27,376 bases of DNA from CAZKEG01 sp964601575. Its GTDB lineage: Bacteria > Desulfobacterota > Thermodesulfobacteria > Thermodesulfobacteriales > Thermodesulfatatoraceae. The DNA is taken from NCBI GenBank assembly GCA_964601575.1, contig CAZROA010000012.1, positions 1 to 27,376 of the forward strand, given 5' to 3'. The notes below the pieces were generated by a model. That model made no database searches, had not been told where the DNA came from, and worked only from the letters and a program-made list of their open reading frames with translations. This document shows positions 7,585 through 14,902 of this stretch, in pieces. Both the position numbers and the translations under genes were made by a program. Numbering within the stretch: position 1 is the first letter of the stretch; every line of letters begins with the position of its first letter.

Positions 7585-8426
7585 GCCGAAAATCCTGGCT
7601 TATTTTTAGCTTCATTTTAGGCTTGCTTGGGATCTTCTCAGGCCTTAGCCAAATGGCCTTGGCCTTGGAATATCAGCCGACTCACCCCTATCCCGGGGCC
7701 CCGGTCCTCCTCAAGGATCTACCCCAAGGGGTCCAAAGGATACGCTTTCTCGGACAGGATTTTGCGGTCTTTGACCTTGCCGGGCAGAGAATAGCCCTCC
7801 TTGCCGTTCCGCTTTCGGCTAAACCCGGACTCTATCCCTTGGCCCTTGAGGGGGCTCGTCTACCGCGCTTAAAACTTCGGGTCTACCCTAAGAAGTATCC
7901 AGAAGAGCACCTCACCGTCCCGGAAAAGATGGTCCGTTACTCACCTAAGGTCTTGGCCAGGATTAAAAGGGAGATCAGGTTGATCAAGACCACTGTCTCT
8001 GGATTCACCCCTAAGGTCTATCTGGACGGCCCCTTTGTCTGGCCCTTGAAAGGTCGGCTCTCAAGCCCCTTTGGCCTGAGGCGATTTTTCAACGGTGAAC
8101 CGAGGAGCCCCCATTCTGGCATCGACCTCGCCGCCCCGGTGGGGACTCCGGTAAAGGCGGCCAACTCCGGGCGAGTGGTCCTGGTGGGTGATTTTTATCT
8201 CCCTGGCAAGACGCTGATCATCGACCATGGAGTAGGTATTTATACCATTTACGCCCATCTCTCGCGTTTTCGGGTCAAAAAAGGCCAAATAGTGAGGCGT
8301 GGTCAAGTGATTGCCCTTTCTGGCTGTACCGGTCGCGCTACCGGGCCTCATCTGCACTTTGGTTGTTATGTAAGAGGGATTAAGATTGATCCCCAAGCCT
8401 TATTGAGACTCTTGGGGGCCAGATGA
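7581..8426 (+). CDS. Exported M23 (LytM-type) peptidoglycan endopeptidase
   Basis: The 281-residue protein begins with a signal peptide (hydrophobic 6-24, likely AxA cleavage near residue 28). A beta-rich region at about 30-110 looks like the N-terminal domain seen in several exported M23 proteins. The peptidase domain at 150-280 has zinc ligands His178 and Asp182 (HSGID) and His259 in GPHLHFG, with His226 (YAHLS) and His257 as the usual catalytic pair. All expected residues are present, so it should be an active endopeptidase cutting peptide crosslinks in the periplasm, not a degenerate activator like EnvC. The ATG overlaps the xseA stop by four bases, and its own stop overlaps the xseB start in the same way, so translation is probably coupled. 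Its place between the two exonuclease VII genes is unusual. Confidence 0.9.
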   Translation: MSRKSWLIFSFILGLLGIFSGLSQMALALEYQPTHPYPGAPVLLKDLPQGVQRIRFLGQDFAVFDLAGQRIALLAVPLSAKPGLYPLALEGARLPRLKLRVYPKKYPEEHLTVPEKMVRYSPKVLARIKREIRLIKTTVSGFTPKVYLDGPFVWPLKGRLSSPFGLRRFFNGEPRSPHSGIDLAAPVGTPVKAANSGRVVLVGDFYLPGKTLIIDHGVGIYTIYAHLSRFRVKKGQIVRRGQVIALSGCTGRATGPHLHFGCYVRGIKIDPQALLRLLGAR

Positions 8427-8653
8427 AGCTTCGGTTTGAAGAGGCCTTAGAGGCCTTGGAAAAGATCGTTACCGAGCTTGAAAACACAGAGCTTCCCCTG
8501 GAAGAGGCCTTAAAGCGCTTTGAGGAGGGAATCAAACTGGCCAGGAGATGCCACCAACTCCTTGAGGAAGCAGAACAAAGGATCGAAGTCTTACTCAGGG
8601 AAGATGAAGAACTCAAATTGATCCCTTTAGAAAAGATAGATCAAGGGGGCTAG
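8423..8653 (+). CDS. xseB: Exodeoxyribonuclease VII small subunit
   Basis: This 76-residue protein has the family pattern LRFEEALEALEKIVTELEN, then LPLEEALKRFEEGIKLAR and a helical acidic tail, matching XseB, several copies of which bind the XseA coiled coil. Length is normal. ATGA joins it to the preceding peptidase gene, and the next gene starts immediately after its stop codon. Confidence 0.95.
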   Translation: MKLRFEEALEALEKIVTELENTELPLEEALKRFEEGIKLARRCHQLLEEAEQRIEVLLREDEELKLIPLEKIDQGG

Positions 8654-9553
8654 ATGCTCTCTCCTGGCTTTTTTGATTTTTTGAAAAAGCGTCAGGCCCT
8701 AATCAACGAGGCCCTTCAAAGATACGTCCCCAGGTTCACCAACTTTGCCTCCCGGGTAACCGAGGCCATGCATTATAGTCTCTTTGCCGGGGGAAAACGC
8801 CTACGCCCCATCCTGCTTTTGAGTGGGGCCGAGGCTGTGGGGGGCCAACCTGAAGATTATCTACCGGCTGCCTGTGCCTTGGAATGTATCCATACCTATT
8901 CCCTAATCCACGATGATCTACCGGCCATGGACGATGATGACCTCCGGCGTGGGAAACCGACCTGCCACAAGGCCTTTGACGAGGCCACGGCCATCCTGGC
9001 CGGCGATGGTCTCCTGACCTTTGCCTTTGAACTCCTCACCCATCCCGATCTCTTGGCCAGGGCGCCGGGAGAACGAGTATTAAGGGTCATTGGCTTGATC
9101 GCCAAGGCCGCTGGCATCTCTGGTATGGTCGGAGGCCAGATGGCTGATCTCTTGGCCGAGGGCCGCCGGGTCTCCCCTGAAGAACTTGATTTTATCCACC
9201 GGCATAAGACAGGGGCCTTGATCACCGCTTCGGTAGTCTCCGGGGCCATACTGGCCGGGGCTTCACCGGAAGAGGAAAGGGCCTTGGAGGCCTATGGCTG
9301 GGCCGTTGGCCGGGCCTTTCAGATCGTCGATGACCTCCTGGATATCCTTGGTGACGAAAAAGTGATCGGCAAACCGGTGGGCTCTGACCTGGAAAAGGGA
9401 AAAGCGACTTATCCGGCCTTATTCGGGATCGAGGCCTCGCGCCAAAAGGCCATCGAACTGGTAGAAGAAGCCCTGGCTGCCCTTTCTCCCTTTGATCATC
9501 GGGCCGAACCCCTGCGTGACATCGCCCGTTATATCGTCGAACGCAAGCTCTAA
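8654..9553 (+). CDS. ispA: Farnesyl diphosphate synthase (trans-isoprenyl diphosphate synthase)
   Basis: This enzyme condenses dimethylallyl or geranyl diphosphate with isopentenyl diphosphate. The 299-residue protein has KRLRP near 48-52, a first aspartate-rich motif DDLPAMD at 87-93 with the two-residue insertion of bacterial FPP synthases, DDLRRGKPTCH after it, and a second motif DDLLDILGD. Tyr82, five residues before the first Asp, is the chain-length residue and fits a C15 product as in E. coli IspA, though GGPP synthesis is not excluded. The xseB-ispA order is common in bacteria. A dxs gene often follows; here dnaB does. AAGGGGG lies four bases before the ATG. Confidence 0.93.
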   Translation: MLSPGFFDFLKKRQALINEALQRYVPRFTNFASRVTEAMHYSLFAGGKRLRPILLLSGAEAVGGQPEDYLPAACALECIHTYSLIHDDLPAMDDDDLRRGKPTCHKAFDEATAILAGDGLLTFAFELLTHPDLLARAPGERVLRVIGLIAKAAGISGMVGGQMADLLAEGRRVSPEELDFIHRHKTGALITASVVSGAILAGASPEEERALEAYGWAVGRAFQIVDDLLDILGDEKVIGKPVGSDLEKGKATYPALFGIEASRQKAIELVEEALAALSPFDHRAEPLRDIARYIVERKL

Positions 9554-9604
9554 TTCGGCATCGCCTGGCTCGGATTGATAGATTAAAATAGTCTTCGTGG
9601 AAAG

Positions 9605-9634
9605 ACTTCGCTTCTCAATAAAAGGCAACGAAGT
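9605..9634 (+). promoter_or_regulatory. Small hairpin directly upstream of dnaB
   Basis: ACTTCG (9605-9610) and CGAAGT (9629-9634) form a 6-bp inverted repeat. Its 18-base loop holds the only AAAGG-like ribosome site before the dnaB ATG at 9641. There is no following U tract, so it is not a terminator. A role in translation is speculative. Confidence 0.25.
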
Positions 9635-9640
9635 TTAAAT

Positions 9641-11017
9641 ATGCCGCGGAAAAAGAAGACTACGGAAACCATCTTTGATCGGGTACCGCCGCAGAATATT
9701 GAGGCGGAAAAATGTGTCCTCGGGAGCATCTTCCTTGACAACAACGCCCTCCTTAAGGTGGTTGATCTCTTGAAGCCAGAAGATTTTTATCGTTCAGCCC
9801 ACGGGGCCATCTATCGCACCATGCTCGAACTCTTTAATCACAACGAGCCCATAGACCTGGTCACCGTACACGATGCCTTGAGGGACAAAGATCTTTTGGA
9901 ACAGGTAGGCGGAGCGGCTTATTTGGCTGAGCTGGCCCATTTCGTCCCCACCGCGGCCAACGTCGTCTATTACGCCCACATTGTCCGCGAGAAATCCATC
10001 CTCAGGCAATTGATTGCCGTTTCCACGGAGATCGCCAGTCGATGCTACGAGGGTACCGAGCCGGTGGATGACCTCTTAGAAGAGGCGGAACAAGCCATCT
10101 TTGAGATCAGGGCCCAGGGAGATAGTAAGAGCTTCTTCCCCATCAAAGAAGTGATCAAGAGCGCCGTTCTTCAGATCGAGCAACTCCATCAACGGCGTGA
10201 AGAGATCACCGGGGTACCCACGGGGTTTATTGAGTTCGATCGCATGACCGCTGGTCTTCAGCCAGCAGACTTGATCATCGTTGCCGGGCGTCCAAGCATG
10301 GGTAAGACCTCTTTGGCCCTGAATATCGCTCAGCATGCCGCCATCGAACACCAAATCCCGGTGGCCATCTTCTCCCTAGAGATGTCTAAGGAACAATTGG
10401 CCACCAGGATGCTCTGTGCCGAGGCCAAAGTGGATGCCCAGGCGGTAAGGACCGGGCGGCTCTCTGATGCTGAGTGGCAGCGTCTTACCTTTGCCGCCAA
10501 CCGCCTTTCTCAGGCCCCGATCTTTGTAGATGATACTCCGGCCATCTCGGTCCTTGAGTTACGGGCCAAGGCCAGGCGGCTTATGGCTGAACACGGTCTG
10601 GGTCTGGTCATTGTTGACTATCTTCAGCTCATGCGCAGCCGCGAACGGCGTGAACGGCGCGAGCAGGAGATCTCCGAGATCTCAAGCTCACTTAAGGCCA
10701 TGGCCAAGGAGCTAAATGTCCCGGTAGTAGCCCTTTCTCAGCTCAACCGGCGCGTGGAAGAACGACCGGACAAACGCCCTCAACTTGCTGACCTTCGCGA
10801 ATCAGGGGCCATTGAACAAGACGCCGACGTGATCGTCTTTATCTATCGTGAAGAACTCTACAAAAAAGACACCCCGGACAAGGGAATAGCCGAATTAATT
10901 ATCGGCAAACAGCGAAACGGCCCTACCGGGGTAGTGAAACTGGCCTTCCTTTCCCAATATTCCTCCTTCGCCAACCTGGACCAGGAACACCGACAAGTGG
11001 CCACGGCCCTTGTGTAA
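9641..11017 (+). CDS. dnaB: Replicative DNA helicase
   Basis: DnaB is the hexameric 5'-3' helicase of the replication fork. The 458-residue protein has an N-terminal domain (VPPQNIEAEKCVLGSIFLD, then PIDLVTVHDALRD) for primase contact, a linker helix, and a RecA-like motor with Walker A AGRPSMGKTS (215-224), FSLEMSKEQLA, and Walker B LGLVIVDYLQLM. Motif SQLNRRVEERPDKRP and the arginine-finger region KQRNGPTG complete it. Length is standard and no intein is present. It follows ispA after 87 bp and is the last gene of the rightward cluster. No convincing terminator for it was found before the oppositely oriented tRNA gene. Confidence 0.97.
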   Translation: MPRKKKTTETIFDRVPPQNIEAEKCVLGSIFLDNNALLKVVDLLKPEDFYRSAHGAIYRTMLELFNHNEPIDLVTVHDALRDKDLLEQVGGAAYLAELAHFVPTAANVVYYAHIVREKSILRQLIAVSTEIASRCYEGTEPVDDLLEEAEQAIFEIRAQGDSKSFFPIKEVIKSAVLQIEQLHQRREEITGVPTGFIEFDRMTAGLQPADLIIVAGRPSMGKTSLALNIAQHAAIEHQIPVAIFSLEMSKEQLATRMLCAEAKVDAQAVRTGRLSDAEWQRLTFAANRLSQAPIFVDDTPAISVLELRAKARRLMAEHGLGLVIVDYLQLMRSRERRERREQEISEISSSLKAMAKELNVPVVALSQLNRRVEERPDKRPQLADLRESGAIEQDADVIVFIYREELYKKDTPDKGIAELIIGKQRNGPTGVVKLAFLSQYSSFANLDQEHRQVATALV

Positions 11018-11057
11018 AGGTCATCTTTTAGCCCTGGGGCAGAGCCTGGGGCTGCTT

Positions 11058-11082
11058 AAAAAGGGTTATTTCCGGAAAACCC
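11058..11082 (-). terminator. Intrinsic terminator of the tRNA-Ser transcript
   Basis: On the minus strand GGGTT and AACCC (within 11082-11063) enclose the palindrome TTCCGGAA and are followed by TTTTT (11062-11058). It lies about 40 bases beyond the tRNA 3' end. Confidence 0.7.
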
Positions 11083-11123
11083 GGTGAAAAAAACGTTTGG
11101 GAGGCTTTAAGAGACAAGAGATT

Positions 11124-11216
11124 TGGCGGAGGGGGTGGGATTCGAACCCACGGTGCGCCGGTTAGGCGCACACACGATTTCCAGTCGTGCCCCTTCGGCC
11201 ACTCGGGCACCCCTCC
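11124..11216 (-). tRNA. tRNA-Ser, anticodon GGA
   Basis: This is a 93-base class II tRNA on the minus strand. The acceptor arm GGAGGGG pairs with CCCCTCC, the discriminator is G, and CCA is encoded (11126-11124). The D arm is CCC/GGG and the anticodon stem is CACGA/TCGTG with loop CTGGAAA, giving anticodon GGA (11182-11180), which reads UCC and UCU. The long variable arm GTGCGCC/GGCGCAC is typical of serine tRNAs. The T arm is GTGGG TTCGAAT CCCAC. It stands alone with its own promoter and terminator. Confidence 0.98.
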
Positions 11217-11233
11217 AAAGGATACCTTTCATG

Positions 11234-11262
11234 ATTCTAAAGGGTCTTTTGAGATCAAGCAA
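11234..11262 (-). promoter_or_regulatory. Promoter of tRNA-Ser
   Basis: On the minus strand TTGCTT (11262-11257) and TAGAAT (11239-11234) have a 17-bp spacer. The -10 ends 17 bases before the tRNA 5' end, as expected for a short processed leader. Confidence 0.65.
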
Positions 11263-11340
11263 GTGAAAACTGAGGTGGGCAAATGCCGAGGAAATGATTA
11301 CACTTAGCCGCAAATAAGGGATCAAACCCGGAGAAGGGGA

Positions 11341-11559
11341 ATGACTCAGCTAGATCGTCGTTTGGTAGAACAACTAAAGAGACAGGTCCAGGCAGAATTG
11401 GCCAAAAAAGAAGCTGAATGCGTGGAGTATTGGCTCCAGGAACTGCAAAAGGTCTATGCCCGTAAACATCAAACCCTCTCGGAGCTTAAGGCTGAACTGA
11501 AACAATTAATGGAAAAGATGAAAAACAGGATCCAGGTGGTAAAGACCCGCGGCTTTTAA
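11341..11559 (+). CDS. Small predicted coiled-coil protein, function unknown
   Basis: This 72-residue protein begins MTQLDRRLVEQLKRQVQAEL and is almost wholly alpha-helical and charged, with heptad-like leucines, one Cys and a basic C-terminus (KMKNRIQVVKTRGF). I do not recognise a family. GGAG and AAGGGG lie directly before the ATG, a good ribosome site. It is divergent from the tRNA and converges on the DRTGG-protein gene with a 41-bp gap. It has no signal or membrane segment. Structural, RNA-binding or regulatory roles are all open. Confidence 0.65.
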   Translation: MTQLDRRLVEQLKRQVQAELAKKEAECVEYWLQELQKVYARKHQTLSELKAELKQLMEKMKNRIQVVKTRGF

Positions 11560-11600
11560 TCCATTTAGCCGACCTATACCTATTAACTCGGATAGAGGCC

Positions 11601-12659
11601 CTATTTAAGCAATTCTTCTAGGCCTTGATAATCTAGGTATTTACGAGTGAGCTCCAAGGCCCGGGCCAGTTTTTCCGGATGCCTGATCCTCGTCTGAACC
11701 GGGAGTTTTTCCACCCTGCGGGCCACGGAATAGGTATCGTCATGGACCACCAGGATGGGCACTTGGGCCTCTTCCGCCCGACTAAGGATGATCTCATTGG
11801 GGTAGAGCCCGCCGGTCAAGATCAAACAAGAAGCCCCGGTCTCGATGGCGGCCAATTGGATATCAGAACGGTCCCCGCCGACGATCACTCCGAAGCGAGG
11901 GGCCCTACGGAAATATTGAATGGCCTTGTCTACCTGCATACCACCGATGAGGAAATGTTCCACCAGGCGATCTTCCTTGATCGTGCCCAGGAGTTGGGCT
12001 CCTAAATATTCACGGAGTTCCTTGACCGAAACCGCGGCCAAGACCGAATCGTGCGGGATTTCTCCCAAGACCTTGAGTCCTTTTTTCTCCAAGAACGGCC
12101 TGATAAGATCGCGGAAGTTATAGAGGTTTTCTTCAGAGATATCATTGAAGATGACCCCACCAAAGAGCTCTGGGCCTAAATCTTCAAAGGCCTTTAAGAG
12201 ATAATCGACCACGTATTCCCCTTCATAACGAACGACCATCACCACTTTGGCCCCCAAGGCCTTGGCTATCTTTTCCCCTGAAAGCCCCAAGAAGGCCCCG
12301 GAATAAAGCCCGCCATAGCCTCCAAGGAGCAATACTTCAACCTCTTCCCCCGCTGCTTGACAAGCGGAAACAACCTCGGTCATCAAATGATCTACCTGCC
12401 CCTTAAAGCCCTGGACAATAAGATCCTGCGAGAGGATCACCGAACAGAGCTCTTCCAGAGGGACATCAAGCTCAAGGACCTCGGCGATAAAAAGGGCATC
12501 ATCATCCACCAAGACCTTGTCTTTGAACACAGGGCGTATCCCCACCGGTTTGCGGTAGGTAAAAGAAACCCCCTTGTCTTTTAAAAATTGGCCTATCCCT
12601 AAGGTGGCCAATGTCTTTCCGGCAAACCCTACGGTAGAACAGACATAAATAGTCCTCAT
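11601..12659 (-). CDS. BioD-like P-loop / DRTGG-domain protein (phosphotransacetylase N-terminal type)
   Basis: This 352-residue protein resembles the regulatory N-terminal part of long phosphate acetyltransferases but lacks the catalytic Pta domain. Residues 1 to about 205 are a dethiobiotin-synthetase-like P-loop domain with STVGFAGKT (8-16), where the first Gly of Walker A is replaced by Ser, plus FTYRKPVG and LLLGGYGGLYSG. Residues about 215-325 are a DRTGG domain with GGDRSDIQLAAIETG, LILTGGLYPN and VPILVVHDDTY. In known proteins the DRTGG region often accompanies CBS domains or Pta and is thought to be regulatory. Its ATG overlaps the stop of the ADP-forming acyl-CoA synthetase by four bases, so the two are probably co-translated. 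I infer a sensor or modulator role for acetyl-CoA metabolism. It is unlikely to be BioD itself, since no biotin gene is nearby. Confidence 0.85.
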   Translation of the reverse strand: MRTIYVCSTVGFAGKTLATLGIGQFLKDKGVSFTYRKPVGIRPVFKDKVLVDDDALFIAEVLELDVPLEELCSVILSQDLIVQGFKGQVDHLMTEVVSACQAAGEEVEVLLLGGYGGLYSGAFLGLSGEKIAKALGAKVVMVVRYEGEYVVDYLLKAFEDLGPELFGGVIFNDISEENLYNFRDLIRPFLEKKGLKVLGEIPHDSVLAAVSVKELREYLGAQLLGTIKEDRLVEHFLIGGMQVDKAIQYFRRAPRFGVIVGGDRSDIQLAAIETGASCLILTGGLYPNEIILSRAEEAQVPILVVHDDTYSVARRVEKLPVQTRIRHPEKLARALELTRKYLDYQGLEELLK

Positions 12660-14755
12660 CGTTCTCCTCCTAAGGCCAAACGGGCATCGACCGCAACCGC
12701 TCCTTGTCCTTTGGGACGGACCAAGAGCGGATTTATTTCTCCTTCACTGAGTTCAGGAAAATCTGCTGCCAATTGGGCCAAGGAGACCAAACTGTTCACC
12801 AGGGCTTCAAGATCGGCCTCTGGTTCTCCTCTGACCCCTTTCAAAATGGGATACCCCTTGATTTCACGGATCATCTCTTGGGCCTCTTCAGGACAAAGGG
12901 GCGCCAGACGAAAGGATACGTCCTTGATCACTTCAACGTAGATGCCACCAAGGCCAAACATTACCAAGGGGCCGAATTGGGGATCTCTGGTGAAACCGAG
13001 AATGATCTCCTTGCCTCCGGCGATCATCTCCTGGACCAGGACGCCTAATATGCTTACCCCAGGCAAGGCCTGACGGACGCCGATGGTCAATTCTTGGAAG
13101 GCCTTGATCAATTCTTCTTCATCCTTGATGTTTACCTTGACCCCCCCGACATCGGTCTTGTGTTGGACCTGGGGTGAAATGATCTTGAGCACCACCGGAA
13201 AGCCGATGACCTGAGCCGCCAGCAAGGCTTCTTCCGTGGTGCGGGCCATGAGAGATTTGGGGAATCGAAAACCATAGGCCTCAAGGATCTCTTTGACCTC
13301 GTAATCAAGCAGATGACTTCGCCCTTCTTCTCTAACCAAACGAAGGACTTGGGCTGCCTTTTCAAAATTGACCTGAGGCCTTTCGCACTGAATTTGGGGC
13401 TTTTTCCGCCAAAAATCGTAGAGCCAAGACTTTTCCAAGGCAGCGATGGCCTCTTCAGGGTACTCAAAAGGAGGGATCTTGTTTTTGAGCAGCAAACCAC
13501 GGGCCTTTTTGACGCTATCGTAACCAAGGAAACAGGCGACCATGGTCTTTTGGCCCACTTTTCGGGCCATCCTTTCGGCTACTTCATCAGGATTAACCGT
13601 GGCTGTACGCGAAAGGATGACTAAAAGGCCGTTTAGGCGTTCGTCTTCGAGCAAGACCTCAAGGGCCTTTTCATACCTTTCGGCATCGGCATCACCAGTG
13701 ATATCGACCGGGTTATAAAAAGCGGCATAGGCCGGGAGGACTGCCCGGAGTTTTTCTACCGTCTCCCCAGAAAGGGTAGGAAGCTCCAGAGAGGAACGTT
13801 CACAGGCATCGGCGGCCACGATTCCCGGGCCCCCAGAGTTGGTAAGGATGGCAAGCCTTGGTCCCTCCATTACCGGTTGGAAGGCAAGGAGTAAGGCCAA
13901 ATTGAAGAATTCACGCAGGTTTCTGGCCCGGATAATACCTGCCTGCCGAGAGGCCGCCTCAAAAGCCACCTCCGAGCCGGCCAAGGAGCCGGTATGAGAG
14001 GAAGCCGCTCGGGCCCCGGCGGCGGTAACACCACTCTTGAAGATGATCACCGGTTTTTGGCGGGCCACCTCTTTGGCCGCCTCCATAAAGGCCCGGCCAT
14101 CGTCTATACCCTCGAGATAGCCCATGACCACTTTTGTCCGTGGGTCTTCCCCCAGGAGGCGTAGACATTCTATCTCCGAGACGTCGCTCTTGTTGCCTAG
14201 GCTAATGAAACGAGAAAGCCCCACCCGCTCGGCTCGAGACCACTCTAACAAGGCCAAACACAAGGCCCCGGATTGGGAAAAGAACCCGATTTTGCCCCGA
14301 ATGGGCTTTAAGGCGGCAAAGGTGGCGTTTAAACGCGAATAGGTGTCTACAATCCCAAGACAATTGGGGCCGATGATCCTGAGGCCATACTCATGAGCTA
14401 AGCTGACGATCTCATTTTCTAGCTTGGCCCCTTCTCGACCAGCCTCTTTAAACCCAGCCGAAAGGATGACCAAGGCCTTGACCCCCTTTTCACCACACTG
14501 TCGAATGACCTGAGGGACCAAAGGGGCCCGCACGGCAATGACACCGAGATCGACCTCTTCAGGGATATCGAGGACCGAGGGGAAGGCCTTAAGGCCTAAT
14601 ATCTCCTGGGCCTTGGGGTTTACTGGAAAGATCTTTCCTGGAAAGCGAAAATCTAGGAGATTCTTGACGACATCGTGGCCTACCTTGCCTGGTTCCCTGG
14701 CAGCCCCAATGACCGCAACGGCTTTGGGATTAAAGAATTTTTCTAGCACGGCCAC
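12656..14755 (-). CDS. ADP-forming acyl-CoA (acetate-CoA) synthetase, fused alpha-beta
   Basis: This enzyme interconverts acyl-CoA, ADP and phosphate with the acid, CoA and ATP, giving substrate-level phosphorylation. The 699-residue protein has a CoA-binding Rossmann domain (VAVIGAAREPGKVGHDVV) and a succinyl-CoA-ligase-like domain (FFSQSGALC; SSHTGSLAG with phospho-His254). A second ligase domain follows (LTNSGGPGIVAADACE, NPVDITGDA). The C-terminal ATP-grasp starts near 480 (GFPVVLKIISPQVQHKTDVGGV; VQEMIAGGKEIILG; FGPLVMFGLGG; EINPLLV). All catalytic parts are intact. The order is alpha then beta. The frame opens with GTG at 14755; a GTG two codons later (14749) has better spacing from AGGGG. 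It is divergent from the Pat-like gene and followed by the DRTGG gene. Substrate preference (acetate or larger acids) cannot be read from the sequence. Confidence 0.92.
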   Translation of the reverse strand: MAVLEKFFNPKAVAVIGAAREPGKVGHDVVKNLLDFRFPGKIFPVNPKAQEILGLKAFPSVLDIPEEVDLGVIAVRAPLVPQVIRQCGEKGVKALVILSAGFKEAGREGAKLENEIVSLAHEYGLRIIGPNCLGIVDTYSRLNATFAALKPIRGKIGFFSQSGALCLALLEWSRAERVGLSRFISLGNKSDVSEIECLRLLGEDPRTKVVMGYLEGIDDGRAFMEAAKEVARQKPVIIFKSGVTAAGARAASSHTGSLAGSEVAFEAASRQAGIIRARNLREFFNLALLLAFQPVMEGPRLAILTNSGGPGIVAADACERSSLELPTLSGETVEKLRAVLPAYAAFYNPVDITGDADAERYEKALEVLLEDERLNGLLVILSRTATVNPDEVAERMARKVGQKTMVACFLGYDSVKKARGLLLKNKIPPFEYPEEAIAALEKSWLYDFWRKKPQIQCERPQVNFEKAAQVLRLVREEGRSHLLDYEVKEILEAYGFRFPKSLMARTTEEALLAAQVIGFPVVLKIISPQVQHKTDVGGVKVNIKDEEELIKAFQELTIGVRQALPGVSILGVLVQEMIAGGKEIILGFTRDPQFGPLVMFGLGGIYVEVIKDVSFRLAPLCPEEAQEMIREIKGYPILKGVRGEPEADLEALVNSLVSLAQLAADFPELSEGEINPLLVRPKGQGAVAVDARLALGGER

Positions 14756-14902
14756 CCCTGAATTCTTTTATTACGTTCTTATTTTCTTTCGACCAGGAGG
14801 AGGAGATTCTCAACTCATTAGACCACTTTTTCTCGGTCGAAGCTAGACTTTTCCTGGTTTATTCTTTAAGTTTTTGGTGATCTCAAATAAATCGGAATCA
14901 AA
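14756..14902. promoter_or_regulatory. Divergent control region between the acyl-CoA synthetase and Pat genes
   Basis: This 147-bp AT-rich gap must hold both promoters. Two exact 7-bp inverted repeats overlap in it: TTCGACC (14788-14794) with GGTCGAA (14835-14841), and ACCAGGA (14792-14798) with TCCTGGT (14852-14858). They could be operator half-sites or stem arms; chance is not excluded. No confident -35/-10 pair was found. Confidence 0.4.

Noticed and set aside
11018..11057. GC-rich AGCCC/GGGCT repeat after dnaB as a dnaB terminator
   Set aside because: The stem is only 5 bp with a 14-base loop and is followed by TGCTTAAAA, not a T run.
11028..11325. Two minus-strand open frames across the tRNA region
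   Set aside because: They are translations of the tRNA-Ser gene (the typical false peptide with WVRIPPPPP) and have no protein features.
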